Shown here piece after piece: positions 19,347 through 29,750 of a DNA stretch of 64,000 nt. The stretch comes from Cheiracanthium punctorium (Eukaryota; Arthropoda; Arachnida; Araneae; Cheiracanthiidae), in the NCBI GenBank assembly GCA_038373885.1, contig JAWZYV010012526.1:1-64000 (forward strand), in the 5' to 3' direction. Every line of letters begins with the position of its first letter. The first letter of the stretch is position 1. Made by a program: the position numbers and the translations under genes. The notes below the pieces were generated by a model, which worked only from the letters and a program-made list of their open reading frames with translations, ran no database searches and was not told where the DNA came from.

Positions 19347-20276
19347 GTGGATGCTACGTTGATTCGTAAGTTATGGCTTTTACTTCATAAATCGCCTTTA
19401 AAGTTTCGAACTGTTACAATAGGATGTAATACATATAGCAATGTAGCAAGTAAACTTCTATTAAAGACACTGTCTGTTATGCATGAGTATTATATAAAAC
19501 GTAATGATTACTCTATCTCCATAGGAAATAGTTATGATCTACGCAATACAATATGTACTATTAGTAATATTACCTCTTTATATACCTATGATTTTAAAGA
19601 TCTATTCAACAATATTCCTCTTGACGACCTTTACAATGTAATTAATGAATTATTTGAAACTTGTGTTAACAATATTCAGCTCCCTTCCCATGTTGATGTA
19701 ACTTATTTCAGTTGTCTATCTAAATTTATTATCTATAATAATTTTATTCAACATAACAATAAAATATATCTACAAAATCATGGTATACCACAAGGTGGTT
19801 CAGCATCTAGTTACCTTGCAGATCTTTACTTATATTACTATGAAAAAGAATATACTAATACACACATCATTCTTAAACGATATATAGATGATATCTTACT
19901 TGTAAACACTACTAATAATAATAACATTATCTTCCCCATAAAATATCCATCTGCTCTGGAATTAATTAAAAATGATATACTTAACAACTCTGTTAGTTTT
20001 CTAGATCTAAGTATCTCCATCACTCCTAGAAATAGCCTTAGTTTCAATATATATGATAAGCGTAAAGATTTTAGCTTTAAAGTAAATAGCTTTACTCATT
20101 TTCCCTCCTGCTTACATAAATCTGTATTTTGCAATATCATCTATAATCACTGCTGTAGAATCAAGTTTCTATGTTCTGATGATTTCAAAGTCTCCAATTT
20201 TAAATCTCTATTTCTGTCAGCTAGACAATACAACTATCCCACTAAGTTCCTAAAATCTATTATATACAATTCTTGA
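19347..20276 (+). CDS. Naiad reverse transcriptase, 3' part (copy B), open frame
   Basis: An uninterrupted frame of 309 residues; homology to copy A begins near residue 13 (HKSPLKFRTVTIGCN). Motif A is YTYDFKDLFNNIPLDDL (Asp82), motif B GIPQGGSASSYLADL (146-160), motif C YIDD (179-182), and the D/E region LELIKND...VSFLDLSI follows. A cysteine- and histidine-containing tail (CLHKSVFCNIIYNHCCRIKF) and stop at 20276 complete the C terminus. No endonuclease follows, as expected for Naiads. The apparent start is chance sequence from the deletion junction. The frame has stayed open, suggesting it is younger than copy A, but without its N terminus it is unlikely to work alone. Confidence 0.85.
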   Translation: MDATLIRKLWLLLHKSPLKFRTVTIGCNTYSNVASKLLLKTLSVMHEYYIKRNDYSISIGNSYDLRNTICTISNITSLYTYDFKDLFNNIPLDDLYNVINELFETCVNNIQLPSHVDVTYFSCLSKFIIYNNFIQHNNKIYLQNHGIPQGGSASSYLADLYLYYYEKEYTNTHIILKRYIDDILLVNTTNNNNIIFPIKYPSALELIKNDILNNSVSFLDLSISITPRNSLSFNIYDKRKDFSFKVNSFTHFPSCLHKSVFCNIIYNHCCRIKFLCSDDFKVSNFKSLFLSARQYNYPTKFLKSIIYNS

Positions 20277-20755
20277 TAATGATGTGTCTAATGTCTTTGT
20301 TAATTTACTGGAGGTTGGGTGGGGTTTTGGTTTTAAGGTTGTAATTGGATGGTTGGGTCGGGCGGAGGAAGTGTTTCTCATATATATATAATAATTAAAA
20401 AAAAAAAAAAGTAATATGTTTAAAAACAATTTGGATGTGTATATGCATGCATATATATATCTGGAGGAATTAAAAAAAAAAAAGGGGGGGGTTCCTATAT
20501 TGTGATTATTCTGTCCTAAACATTATTTTTCTCTTATTTACTAGATTAATCTTCTGTCATACAATAACTTATTATACATACTCTCTCAATAATAATAATC
20601 ATTATATATTTTAAACAATATGTTATATTTAATTTTGCTATACTATTTATTTTATTCAATCTTTTAAATTTATTATTATTCAATATATATTTATTATATT
20701 AATATACCTGGATATTCTTAAAATTTAATAATATTACCTTTTAGTATTTGGCAAC

Positions 20756-21230
20756 TCCTATACTTTCTTCTTTCCACTTTTACACTTTTATTTAGTGGCA
20801 ACACCATTTTTCACTTTTTACAATTCTTAGCATTGGCAACACATACTAATTGTTCAAATAAAATTTCCATGTGCTCAAGGTCTGGTATGTAAAATTATCT
20901 TTCTAATTTTTGTTATCTTTTTGATTTCTTCTTTCCTTTATATAGTAGGGTAGGGCCCAGATGTGTAATATCTCTTCTGATATGCCACACAACCGAAACC
21001 CTACCATTTGATTTGCTGTAAATTATAATCCACTGTTTGTGGCCCCTGAAGATGGTGACAGTGGTTATAATTTCCGTTCCATTATATTATCACAATAATT
21101 CTTGCACTTTATTTGGATTCAAAATCTGGTTTCTAATTCTTGCTAATAGCTGTTATTTTTATGCGAGATATGTCTTATTTGTAGTATGTTTTGTGTTTTA
21201 CTTGTTAGTTATATATATATATATATATAT
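20756..21230 (+). mobile_element. third Naiad-like 5' module, diverged
   Basis: TTGGCAACA phrases, then two hairpins in the same order as pseudo-LTRs 1 and 2, then an (AT)n run at 21211-21230. Primary sequence is different, so it comes from another subfamily. No endonuclease or reverse transcriptase follows; the pogo element at 21232 abuts the (AT)n. Confidence 0.6.
20945..21072 (+). ncRNA. two-hairpin RNA module of the third Naiad-like 5' end
   Basis: Hairpin 1: GTAGGGT (20945) pairs with ACCCTAC (20998-21004), inside it TGTGT with ACACA and ATATC with GATAT. Hairpin 2: AATTATAA-T-CCACTGT pairs with ACAGTGG-TTATAATT (21021-21072). Its loop TTGTGGCCCCTGAAGA matches the loops of modules 1 and 2 although the stems share no sequence. 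The conserved element is therefore the fold plus the GTGG...CCTGAAGA loop. Confidence 0.65.
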
Positions 21231-21231
21231 A

Positions 21232-21838
21232 CAGTAAAACCTCTCTGAGCGGCCACCCCACGTACCGAGAATATTTGGCCGCTCTCAAGGGTTTTATTTA
21301 CTATTATGAGATAAATGCTATAATGCGTAATATAAACAAGTCAGACACTCATTCCTTATTTAAAATGAAATTTAAAACTTATCTAAAGAGAAACTAGTAC
21401 TTTATTGAATGCTTTCTTACATTTTTTGAAAAAAGGATACAATTTGTGTCTGTTTTAAGTTTTTACTTTTCTCTGAAACAACCATTTTTTCTAGATCTTT
21501 TTTAACTTTAAGAAGCAGATCTCTAACTGATTTGTTTGTAACCGCTTCGAAATTTTCGATAACTTCATCGATTTTCCGTACAGGTGCTTGTGATGAAAGT
21601 TTAGCTTGCTCGCCGTTACAAAAATCGGGAAATTCCTCGTCAGGGAATTAGCGCTTGAAAGGGACAAAAATTCATTTGTAAAAAATTTGTTTGTAGGACA
21701 AAGGACAAAGTTCAGGTGGCCGCTCATAGAGGTTATTTTAACATTAGGTCTATGAGCCAAAAAATGCGTGCAATGAAAAATTGGACGTTTAGAGGGGTGA
21801 CCGCTATTCAGGGGTGGCCACTCGGAGAGGTTTAACTC
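21232..21838 (-). mobile_element. deleted pogo/Tigger transposon
   Basis: The left end CAGTAAAACCTCTCTGAGCG(GCC) and the right end, GGCCACTCGGAGAGGTTTAA, are inverted. It sits in AT-repeat DNA with TA on both sides. GGTGGCCGCTC-type sub-terminal repeats occur at 21716, 21797 and 21812. It retains only the last 75 or so codons of its transposase, on the minus strand. Confidence 0.8.
21417..21650 (-). pseudogene. pogo/Tigger transposase C-terminus with PIP-box-like motif
   Basis: On the minus strand the frame reads about PDEEFPDFCNGEQAKLS, then IDEVIENFEAVTNKSVRDLL and a lysine-rich helix, ending KQTQIVSFFQKM and stop at 21417. QTQIVSFF fits the PCNA-interacting consensus Q-x-x-[ILM]-x-x-[FY]-[FY]; pogo transposase is known to bind PCNA through such a C-terminal motif. 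A stop lies immediately upstream, and the catalytic domain is gone. Confidence 0.72.
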
Positions 21839-21939
21839 TATATATATATGTATATGTGTGTGTGTGTGTCTATTATGAAAAATTTTTTTTTTTTTACGTT
21901 CAATGCAGACATACATTTTTCTTTTATAAAGAAAAGAAA

Positions 21940-22005
21940 AAGCTTTTGGGCTATTTTGCGAGACGCGAGACGCTTAATTTTCGTCTCGCGTCCATCCCTA
22001 GCATG
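21940..22005. repeat. GCGAGACG hairpin repeat, copy 2
   Basis: GCTATTTTGCGAGACGCGAG, then a short AT spacer, then CGTCTCGCGTCCATCCCTAG. GCGAGACG and CGTCTCGC form an 8-bp stem. A related copy interrupts pseudo-LTR 2 (18880-18995). It follows a polypyrimidine/adenine-rich run and may be a short SINE or MITE. Confidence 0.65.
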
Positions 22006-22112
22006 TACTGTTAACCATATTTTAGTGTCTTAGAAAAGGTCGCATTCATAAAGTCGTATCTAACTTCACATCCTGTTCTGTTTAGTCAGCGAAAGTTTAT
22101 TATCGAATTTAA

Positions 22113-22616
22113 CCCTCTCGTCACCCTGAACCTCATAGGAGGCTCCTACTTCCAATAGCCATATTGAGAGAGAAAGCACTTGAATGGAGTATTTTTTTCT
22201 TTCAGTGATATCGATATCATTCATTCGTGTAGAAAGTATAGGAGGCTCTTCACTCGATGCATCCATCGTGCCTCGATTGCAGTACGAGTCCATTTAGATC
22301 AGTTTTTACTTCATTGTTTCAGTAGAAAAATTAAGAAAATAGGGACGCTGCTTTTTGACCGTTTTTTTCTTTCTTTTTAAGGTAAGTATATATTTTTTTT
22401 CTTATTCCTCAACTTTTACCTAATAGGTGCATCCTTTTCAATTCATTTTAGCGTAACAAAATGGTTCGAAAAGTGCAGAAATGAATATTAGAAAAATCGA
22501 ATAGGAATCGGCATTCGAAAAAAATATTTTTGCATGATTTATAATAGTATCTCAGATGCATTCATTGCTAGACAGATTTTTTTTCTCTGATTTTTCATAA
22601 TTCGGTGACGAGAGGG
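22113..22616. mobile_element. TTAA-flanked MITE B, copy 1 (piggyBac-like)
   Basis: Perfect ends CCCTCTCGTCACC and GGTGACGAGAGGG lie directly inside TTAA (22109-22112, 22617-22620). The 504-bp body encodes nothing convincing. CCC-starting ends with a TTAA target fit the piggyBac pattern. A second copy occupies 24935-27145. Confidence 0.88.
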
Positions 22617-23049
22617 TTAAATCCCAGAATTAAAACCAGGCTTAATATGTTCACGTCTACCATTCCAAAGACATCGGAAAGACTCCCTTCCCCTTCTGTG
22701 TCCGGCGCTGTTTTTCTGCGCCAGTGTCTTTGAATACCAACGGTAAACAGAATGAGAATTTTCACCGTTGAGTCTTTGCAATGATTGCAGAGAACATGTG
22801 TTACACCAGGGATCAAGATTCGAAATGAAAAAGATCTAGCTCGAGCTTTCGATAGCTTTTGAGCACATTTTTTATTTCGGGCAATTTCAATAGCATAAAA
22901 AAAAGTTTGAATAAGCAACTCTATTTAAGGAAATATCAGTCTCAAAATAGTGCTTACATGCAAACTTTAAAATTGCCAAAGAATTTGGATGTGTGAGCAT
23001 TTTAAGTTACCAAAAGTGTAAGTGAATTGCGGTGGAAACTGGAGATCAG
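22617..23049. other. 433 bp with no recognised feature
   Basis: A minus-strand frame (22918-22595) passes through moderately GC-rich DNA near 22640-22790 but shows no domain, and its C-terminal part enters MITE B. I cannot support a gene. Confidence 0.4.
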
Positions 23050-23401
23050 TGATTGTTGCCACTCACAAAGAATAGATTTTATTTCTATAAAAAGAGTTGC
23101 CGGTGACATAGCTCCACGAGAATCCTTTACTTTTTAGCAGGTCATTACCCTTAAAAAAAGGGTCACGATTATTTTGAACAGCACTGACATCTGCTGATAA
23201 ATGGAGGAATGCGAGAACAGCTGGATAGATGGCAACATGCTGAAAGAAGGGCAGCCGCTGCCATCGCTCGACTGAACGACCAGCAAGATCTGTGGCACGC
23301 GATGAACGTTTTGATCGTCCGCCCTCTTTCTGGTCGTTCAGTCGAGCAATGGCAACGGCTGCCCTTTTTTCAGCATTGGGAAAGGGTTGCGCCTCAAAGG
23401 G
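23050..23401. mobile_element. MITE A copy 1, 5'-truncated
   Basis: The right end GGTTGCGCCTCAAAGGG abuts TTAA at 23402-23405. The centre is a palindrome: GGGCAGCCGCTGCCATCGCT...GAACGACCAGCAAGA returns inverted 60-70 bp later. The left TTAA end is missing. Frames here are translations of the palindrome. Confidence 0.82.
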
Positions 23402-23405
23402 TTAA

Positions 23406-24543
23406 CGTCCCAGTCGCTCACAGTGGTTGAAGCCCCTTAAGACTGAAGTTCCGAAAAATACAAATAAACGATTTACATTAGGAACATTAACCTTTTAGGT
23501 TGCCTCTTAAACACTGCACTATACACTGGAATAAACGATAAATTTGTGTCCGTTACAAAAACGAAAAAAAAAAAAAAGTGAAAAATTTCCAGTCATTCTT
23601 TGAAAAATTTTGCTGTGAAATTTCTTGTACACGAATTTTATCTAAAAGCTCCATGAAAAGCACAGTTTTATTTTTCGTTTATTGCAGTGTGTTGTAAAGC
23701 TTATGAAGAATCACTCTGATTTTTTTTAGTCCTGGTGCAATCAGTTTATTTTAATTTGCGCAAAGATCATGAAAGAAGTTTTATTTTTTTCGATACAGCC
23801 TTAAGGATGAATTAGCAAAATAGTAACAAGATCACGCAACAAAAAACTGATGTTAAAAAATAAAATAATTAAAATTTTTGTTAAGTAACAACATAGGAGG
23901 TACTTATCGACAGTCCATTAAAAAAACAACAACATTTATTTGACATTTTAATTTGGTGTTAATAATGTTGGCTTAAACTATGCGCCGAAAAACTCATTGC
24001 ATTTTTTTACTGAAATGCAGGTGCAGATAATGATCATACGATTAGTTCGGGGACTGGATCAAAGGAAACCTGAAAAACCAATAGTCAGGAAAATTTACTT
24101 TAACAGAAAAGTCAGGAAAAACTGCAGTATTTTGTTAGAAAACTTGGAAAATCTTTACCTGAGAAATTATATAAAGTCTTCTTTTATAAATTAATTTTTA
24201 CAATTGCCTTATGTCTATAAAAAAAAATAATACATATGACTTGACATAGGTGAACAACAGTGGCGGAAACGGAATTTTTTTGGGGGGAGGACCTAGTTAA
24301 AATAAATAAATAAAAAATAAATCTGTATGCACACTTATATTAACTCATATTTACAGTTCTCCAGATATAACGACAAATGAAAAATTATTTTAAAATGCAG
24401 ACTTTGAGCTTTTATTTGTTTGTTGCCGGTGCTGTACTGTACGATCGTTTCGGGTGGAACAAGAGGTCTACCCTTCTTCAGTTACAAGAAAGCTCCACCC
24501 TCCACACGAGCATTTATGGAGATGGCGAATGTCGGACCTTTTG
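23406..24543. other. 1.1 kb AT-rich DNA with one hAT end
   Basis: No gene is supported. A CAGTGGCGGAAACGG hAT-like left end stands at 24258 followed by a G-run, without a partner. Near 24440-24500 the minus strand carries CTGAAGAAGGGTAGA, spacer, CACCCGAAACGATCG, another member of the repeat motif seen at 8018 and 16485. Confidence 0.5.
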
Positions 24544-24934
24544 TTAACCCTTTGAAGCGCAACCCTTTCCCAATGCTGAAAAAAGGGCAGCCGTTGCCAT
24601 CGCTCGACTGAACGACCCGCAAGCGGGCGGACGATCGAAACGTTCATCGCGTACCATCTTGCGGGTCGTTAAGTCTAGCGATGGCAACGGCTGCCCTTTT
24701 TTCAGCATGGGGCCATCGATCCAGCTGTTCTCGCATTCTTTCATTTTTCAGCAGATGTCAGTGCTGCTCAAAAGAATCGTGACCATTTTTTTTTACGGGA
24801 AATGACAAGTAAAGGATTCTCTTGGAGGTATGTCACCCGCAACTATTTTGATAGAAATCCAATCTATTCTTCGTGACTGGCAACAGTCAAACGTCAGAGT
24901 TGGGTGTTCCCAGAGCGGGAACACTGCGCGTTAA

Positions 24935-27145
24935 TCCTCTCGTCACCCTGAACCTCATAGGAGGCTCCTGCTTCCAATAGCCATATTGAGAGAGAAAATA
25001 GTTGAATGGAGTATTTTTCTTTCAGTGATATCCATATCCTTCATTCATGTAGAAAGTATAGGAGGCTCTTCACTCGATGCATAAATCGTGCCTAGATTGC
25101 AGTACGAGCAGGGGCGAAGCCTTCAGTCTGCGCACGATGCGCAGATGAGTAGCAGGTTTCTGAAAAATGCGAAGAGTTTTGAACTTGAATTCAGCGTATT
25201 TAAAAACCCAATTTTATAAAATTTTCGCAATAGAATAATCTTTTTTTTTGTGCAAAGGAATGGCTTATAAGGTAATTTTATTATTTTCTAGTTTGGTTTC
25301 GCAGAGAAACCTCCGTTTATACAAGATTCTTACTGCTGCCATCTTTTGGTCATAGAGGAAATCGTCCCGACCTGAAAAGAGATGCGCTGATAACAGAGCA
25401 TCTCGTCCGATGACGCGCGCAGTTTCTTGGCCAATCAAATAGCGCGAAAATTTCGGGAGGAATATACGGTGAAAAGTGAGCCAGGTCATCTCTAAAAAGA
25501 TAGCATCCAACCAGCGTTTTAACACCACTAGGCGACTGAACTGATTGATTGTACAAAAAATATATAAATACGTGTGCATGTGAAAGTTGACACGAACGGA
25601 TTACAGAACGGCAATGTCTATCTGTGGGATGCGTTTAATTTGGTTTTAAATTAAAATAAATAAAATCATTTTTTAAAATGATTTTTGAAATTAAATCATT
25701 TCTTGTCTCTTCTTACTTGAAATTCTTGCGTAATTTCTTTATATAATAAGAAAATGCACTGCTGTTTCATGTAACTTATTCTGAATATAATAAAATTACT
25801 TGTTATGTTGAAAATATTTTGTTTGTTCTTTTGATAAATACTTTAATGCGAAAAAAGAAAAAAATAATAAATTTCTATATTAAAAAAAATGTCCTATGCA
25901 TTTGTAATTTGAATATCTCAAAAAATGGACTATTTGTCTGAGGCTAGAAGACCCATGTTTTAAAAAGAATTCACACATGTAAGAGATTCACCCAAAGTAA
26001 AAATCGGATGAGTAATATTTCATTGCTATCGATCGAGAAAGAAATGTTGGCATCCTTAAGACAAAGATTTTTACGACATAATAATCGGAAAATATTCATC
26101 CAAAATAAGAATGGATTTTATTTTCAAATAATGGATGAATATTATTCTTTACTGTTTTGATAAGTACAATATCTGTACATATCAAAATGTCCCATTTCTA
26201 ATTAATAAATTTCTAAATAAATACTACTAATAATAACTATTTAAGATTATTTTTCATTTTTAATTATTAAATCTCTAAATAAATAATACAAATAACCATT
26301 TAGGATGTGTTATTTTTCAAACGTTAGATTATCTTATTTGCTTTGAAGTACATCCAAAATGCTCTTTATTCTTACACCACCTCATTAAAGTATTCGAGTG
26401 TAAGTCAAATTTACTGTGTTAATGTGTTCGATCTTATGTATATTGTGTTACATAAAAAATAAATTATAGTCCAATGACAACGTCTAGTATTTCTTTTGAG
26501 TTATGTGTTTTTTGAAAAATGAATCAGTGATGAACCGAATCAAATAAGAAATTCAGCTTAGACTAGAATAGGAATTTTTTTAAAAATATTTTTGTACTAA
26601 ATATTTAACTTAAATGTTGATAAAATATATGAACATAATATTTTTGACTAGTTGCATCACACCGTGATCAAAATTTTCTTTTCGTTTCATTAGAACTTAT
26701 AACACAGTGTGTGGATGTGTGCTTGCGCTGGCGGGGAAGAGGGGGATAAATCTGTAAGCAGCGATGACCATGGCATATATTCACGCCTCGCCCCTGAGTA
26801 CGAGTCCATTTAGATCAGTTTTTACTTCATTGTTTCAGTAGAAAAATTAAGAAAATAGGGACGCTGCTTTTTGACCGTTTTTTTTTTCTTTTTAAGGTAA
26901 GTATTGTTTTTTTTTTTTTTTTTTTTGTTATTCCTCAACCTTTACCTAATAGGTGCATGCCCTTTTAAATTCATTTGAGCGTAAAAAAATGCTTCGAAAA
27001 TGCAGACATGAATATTAGAAAAATCGAATATGAATCGACATTAGAAAAAAATATTGTTGCATGATTTATAATAGTATTTCAGATGCATTCAATGCTAGAC
27101 AGATTTTTTTTTTCTCTGATTTTTCATAATTCGGTGACGAGAGGG
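24935..27145. mobile_element. MITE B copy 2, nested in MITE A
   Basis: It begins TCCTCTCGTCACC after TTAA 24931-24934 and ends GGTGACGAGAGGG before TTAA 27146-27149. That TTAA is the one inside the MITE A end. Without the inner hAT element it is about 515 bp, like copy 1. Confidence 0.88.
25109..26796. mobile_element. 1.7-kb hAT-type element, innermost of the nest
   Basis: Ends CAGGGGCGAAGCC and CGCCTCGCCCCTG with the exact 8-bp duplication AGTACGAG (25101-25108, 26797-26804). The body is AT-rich. Minus-strand frames near 25265-25579 have no hAT motif, so it appears non-autonomous or fully decayed. Confidence 0.88.
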
Positions 27146-27232
27146 TTAAAGGGTTAAACCCGAAACGATTGCATTGTTGTGTTGTTACAAAGTTTTTTTT
27201 TTTAGATTATTTAACAACATGCAGCGTCTTAC

Positions 27233-27455
27233 CGAGTGGCGACAGCACGGGTTCCTCTTCTGCAGGCGACATGAGCGGATCTTCCGAGCAGCAACTTTCG
27301 TTACAGCTGTCATCGCTGTAAGTCATCTGCGACCTGGATATGAGGGAGTCTATGGAGAAGTCCTTGGCCTTGGCTGACATAGAGGGCGCGATCCGTTTCA
27401 CAAGGGATCCAGAGTCCACCATGTAGTGGGGTGTCCTCGGTGCTGGAGCTACCAT
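27233..27455 (-). CDS. probable first coding exon of a transcription factor (EH1-like motif)
   Basis: Minus-strand ATG at 27455 in a good context (CTCGATGG) opens MVAPAPRTPHYMVDSG. SMSAKAKDFSIDSLISRSQ follows: FSIDSLI fits the engrailed-homology-1 consensus F-x-I-x-x-I/L-L/I that recruits Groucho in homeobox, T-box and forkhead proteins. An acidic Ser/Cys-rich stretch ends EEEPVLSPL. Then comes G|GTAAGA, a near-perfect splice donor with its GT at 27232-27231. Codon use is GC-rich and unlike the surrounding transposon relics. A four-codon upstream frame (ATG...TGA) sits about 30 nt before the start. No DNA-binding domain lies within the window, so the family is unresolved. The rest of the gene would lie toward lower coordinates or beyond a large intron. 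Confidence 0.55.
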
Positions 27456-29430
27456 CGAGGACAGTTCTCAAGCGAGTAGCATGGCTCGATAAAAGGAGTT
27501 TGATTTGCACAGATATCTTGTATCGAATTCTGAAAGCGATGCTTGTGCAATAGTTTGTATATTCCTCGATGGGTTTCTTAGGACGACTGATTCCTTAGAG
27601 GTGATAAAAAGTGCCGTTACAATTTATAGGTATTATCTAACGCAAGCGGGTGAAATGTTGTTTATAAATCTTGATTATTTCTAGCTCCAGAAAGACATTT
27701 CATTGTGCATTTTCCAATGACTTCAACACCTTCAAGTGATAGCAGACTTAACTAGTTTCTCTGAAATAGTTAAGTTGGATCCTAATTATGAACGTTTCTC
27801 CAATTGATTTATTTTCATCATCTATGATTCCTCTATATTACTTATCAATGGAAGTTCTTTCTACGAAAATGAAGACTATTTAAAGAAACTTCCTGTATAT
27901 AAAAAAAAACAACTTTATCTTATTTCAATGGACTGCAAAATCATTTTTGTCAATAACAAAACGGCAAAATGGCTTTACATAAACAATTATGTTGTAGTGT
28001 TCACCTATCACACGGCTTTTATTTGTGCAATAGCGACAGTCTCTACTCTTTAATTGACTCTAAAAGCATTCGTCTTTCATCAAACGGATAGAAATGATTT
28101 TAAAATAATTAATTATTTTCTCTCACGAATTGTCTTCATTAAAAACAAGATCGTATACAGAAAATCTTGTACTCTAAAATCATTCCAAATTTGTCTTATT
28201 TTATGTATTTAAATACTTATTTTTTCAAATAACAAAAGTATTTAGTATGCCTTCTATACACGTTAAATATTTGTATTTGTGATTTAAGTTAACTGTAATT
28301 TAAAAATTTTAACTAATAGCTAAACGGTGTAAAATTGCACGAAAATAAATTTTAGCCCATGAATTGCTTTAATTTTTTTAAAAATAATTTTCTGAAATTC
28401 GTATTTATGTCCGTAAATGTATAACGAATGCAGTTGTATGAGGATTGCTCTTGGCTTCTACCGTTACAATTTTTCATAATTTTAAGATAAGATGCTGATG
28501 TCAATCGAAGAATCACACGTTTCATTAGTAAGATAAAACAAATAAAATAATAATAATTACTTCTGAGATGGGCGAATTGCCAATGGATAGAGATAATCCT
28601 CTAAGAAGTTGCTTTTAAACAGTCAATTTTGTCTGAATTGTACAGACTGTTCAACGGAAGTATTTTAGAGAACGATTCACTGATCGGTTTGATAATAAAT
28701 CTGACAAAAGCATTTATGAACGCTCGTCTATTTTGCTTTCTTTTAAGCCGTGTGTATTTCAGACCTTACCGCCAAAAAAAAAAAAAAAAATGGATTAGGA
28801 TTCAGCTTCGGACAATATCCACTCCATGAACGAGACAATGCCCACTCTCTGACATGGCAAGTGTCCACCGGCATGTCTGAAATACACCAAACGTGGAGCG
28901 GTTAAAACGGTGAATGCGGAGTTACAGCAGGTGGGGGGAGGAGTGGAATGGAAGGCCGATAAAATCAGCTGCTTCTCTCTCTTTCGGTCTCGGTCCTGTG
29001 GCGCCCTCTCTGATCCACCCCATCCTCGTGGTGGTAAAATTGGAATTGTCGTTTGGGGCATGTATGTCTGTTTTTTTCCTCAATGAGCCGACTAGGCAAA
29101 CATTTTGTCAGATTTGGGATGCGGATGAGGGTTGCTGCTTCGCGTCTTTTGGCAGTGTTGGCGACCGTGCGAGGCAATTGACGGAGGAGCGCTTTCGCGC
29201 GCAAGTACTTTGTGATTTTGGTGCTTAAATGCAGATGAATTTAATACGTCAGGAGCTTGAACATTTTTAGGACGTCTGATAACAAACTGTAATGTAAACT
29301 GTAGGTAAATTCCACAGAAATGTCTTTCTCATTTTTTTTTTTTTGGGGGGGGGGGGCGGATTTATTTTTAAATTTCAAGTATGGGTATGATTAGAAAGCT
29401 TGGCACTTGTATTTTCATATTGTAAAAAAA
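27456..29430 (-). promoter_or_regulatory. transposon-poor 5' flank of the EH1 exon
   Basis: Nearly 2 kb upstream of the exon holds none of the repeat families seen elsewhere in the window. A GC-rich block at 28840-29220 lies within it. GTGTATTTCAGAC (28752-28764) returns inverted at 28875-28887. I see no clear TATA box. The lack of insertions around a developmental exon suggests regulatory constraint, but that is inference from reading alone. Confidence 0.35.
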
Positions 29431-29454
29431 GAAAAACATAATATCAAACGGGGT

Positions 29455-29750
29455 TTCCCGTAAAAAAAAAAATTGTCACGATTCTTTTTAACAGCACTGA
29501 CATCTGCTGAAAAATGGAAGCATGCGAGAAAAGCTGGATAGATTGCCCAATGCTGAAAAAAGGGCAGCCGTTCCCATCGCTCGACTAAACGACCCGCAAG
29601 AGGGCGGACGATCGAAACGTTCATTGCGTGACACAGATCGAGAGACCCTTCTTTTGACAACAGCTGGCTGTGTGCCGTCAAAAAAGTCAAAAAGCGATGG
29701 GAACGGCTGCCCTTTTTTCAGCATTGGGGAAAGGGCTGCGCCTCAAAGGG
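29455..29750. mobile_element. MITE A copy 3, truncated
   Basis: The end GGCTGCGCCTCAAAGGG abuts TTAA at 29751-29754. The palindrome is shorter than in other copies: CCATCGCTCGAC meets a deleted right arm that resumes at AGCGATGGGAACGG. The left terminus is missing. Confidence 0.8.

Larger units (their letters stand above)
18400..20340 (+). mobile_element. Naiad-type element, copy B, internally deleted
   Basis: The pseudo-LTR repeats that of copy A (shared AAATCTGGCTT, GAACTAATGATCA, ATTGGCAACAGC and the two hairpins). At about 19375, just after GATTCGTAAG, the sequence jumps to the middle of the reverse transcriptase, so the endonuclease and N-terminal RT, about 2.2 kb in copy A, are missing. 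The 3' tail GAGGTTGGGT...GGTTTTGG also follows copy A near 18330. Confidence 0.82.
24548..27153. mobile_element. MITE A copy 2, carrying two nested elements
   Basis: The left end CCCTTTGAAGCGCAACCC abuts TTAA at 24544-24547. The right end, GCGCGTTAA-AGGG before TTAA 27154-27157, is split by MITE B. The palindromic core around 24580-24710 (GGGCAGCCGTTGCCATCGCT and its complement) marks family A. Removing the nested MITE B leaves about 395 bp, matching other copies. Confidence 0.85.

Noticed and set aside
23209..23430. Small proteins with REQLDRWQHAERR-like sequence repeated in several places
   Set aside because: They recur only within MITE A palindromes, on both strands, as by-products of the repeat.
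28795..29228. Coding genes in the GC-rich block (frames on both strands)
   Set aside because: Overlapping frames on both strands without domains or clear splice signals; high GC alone explains their length.
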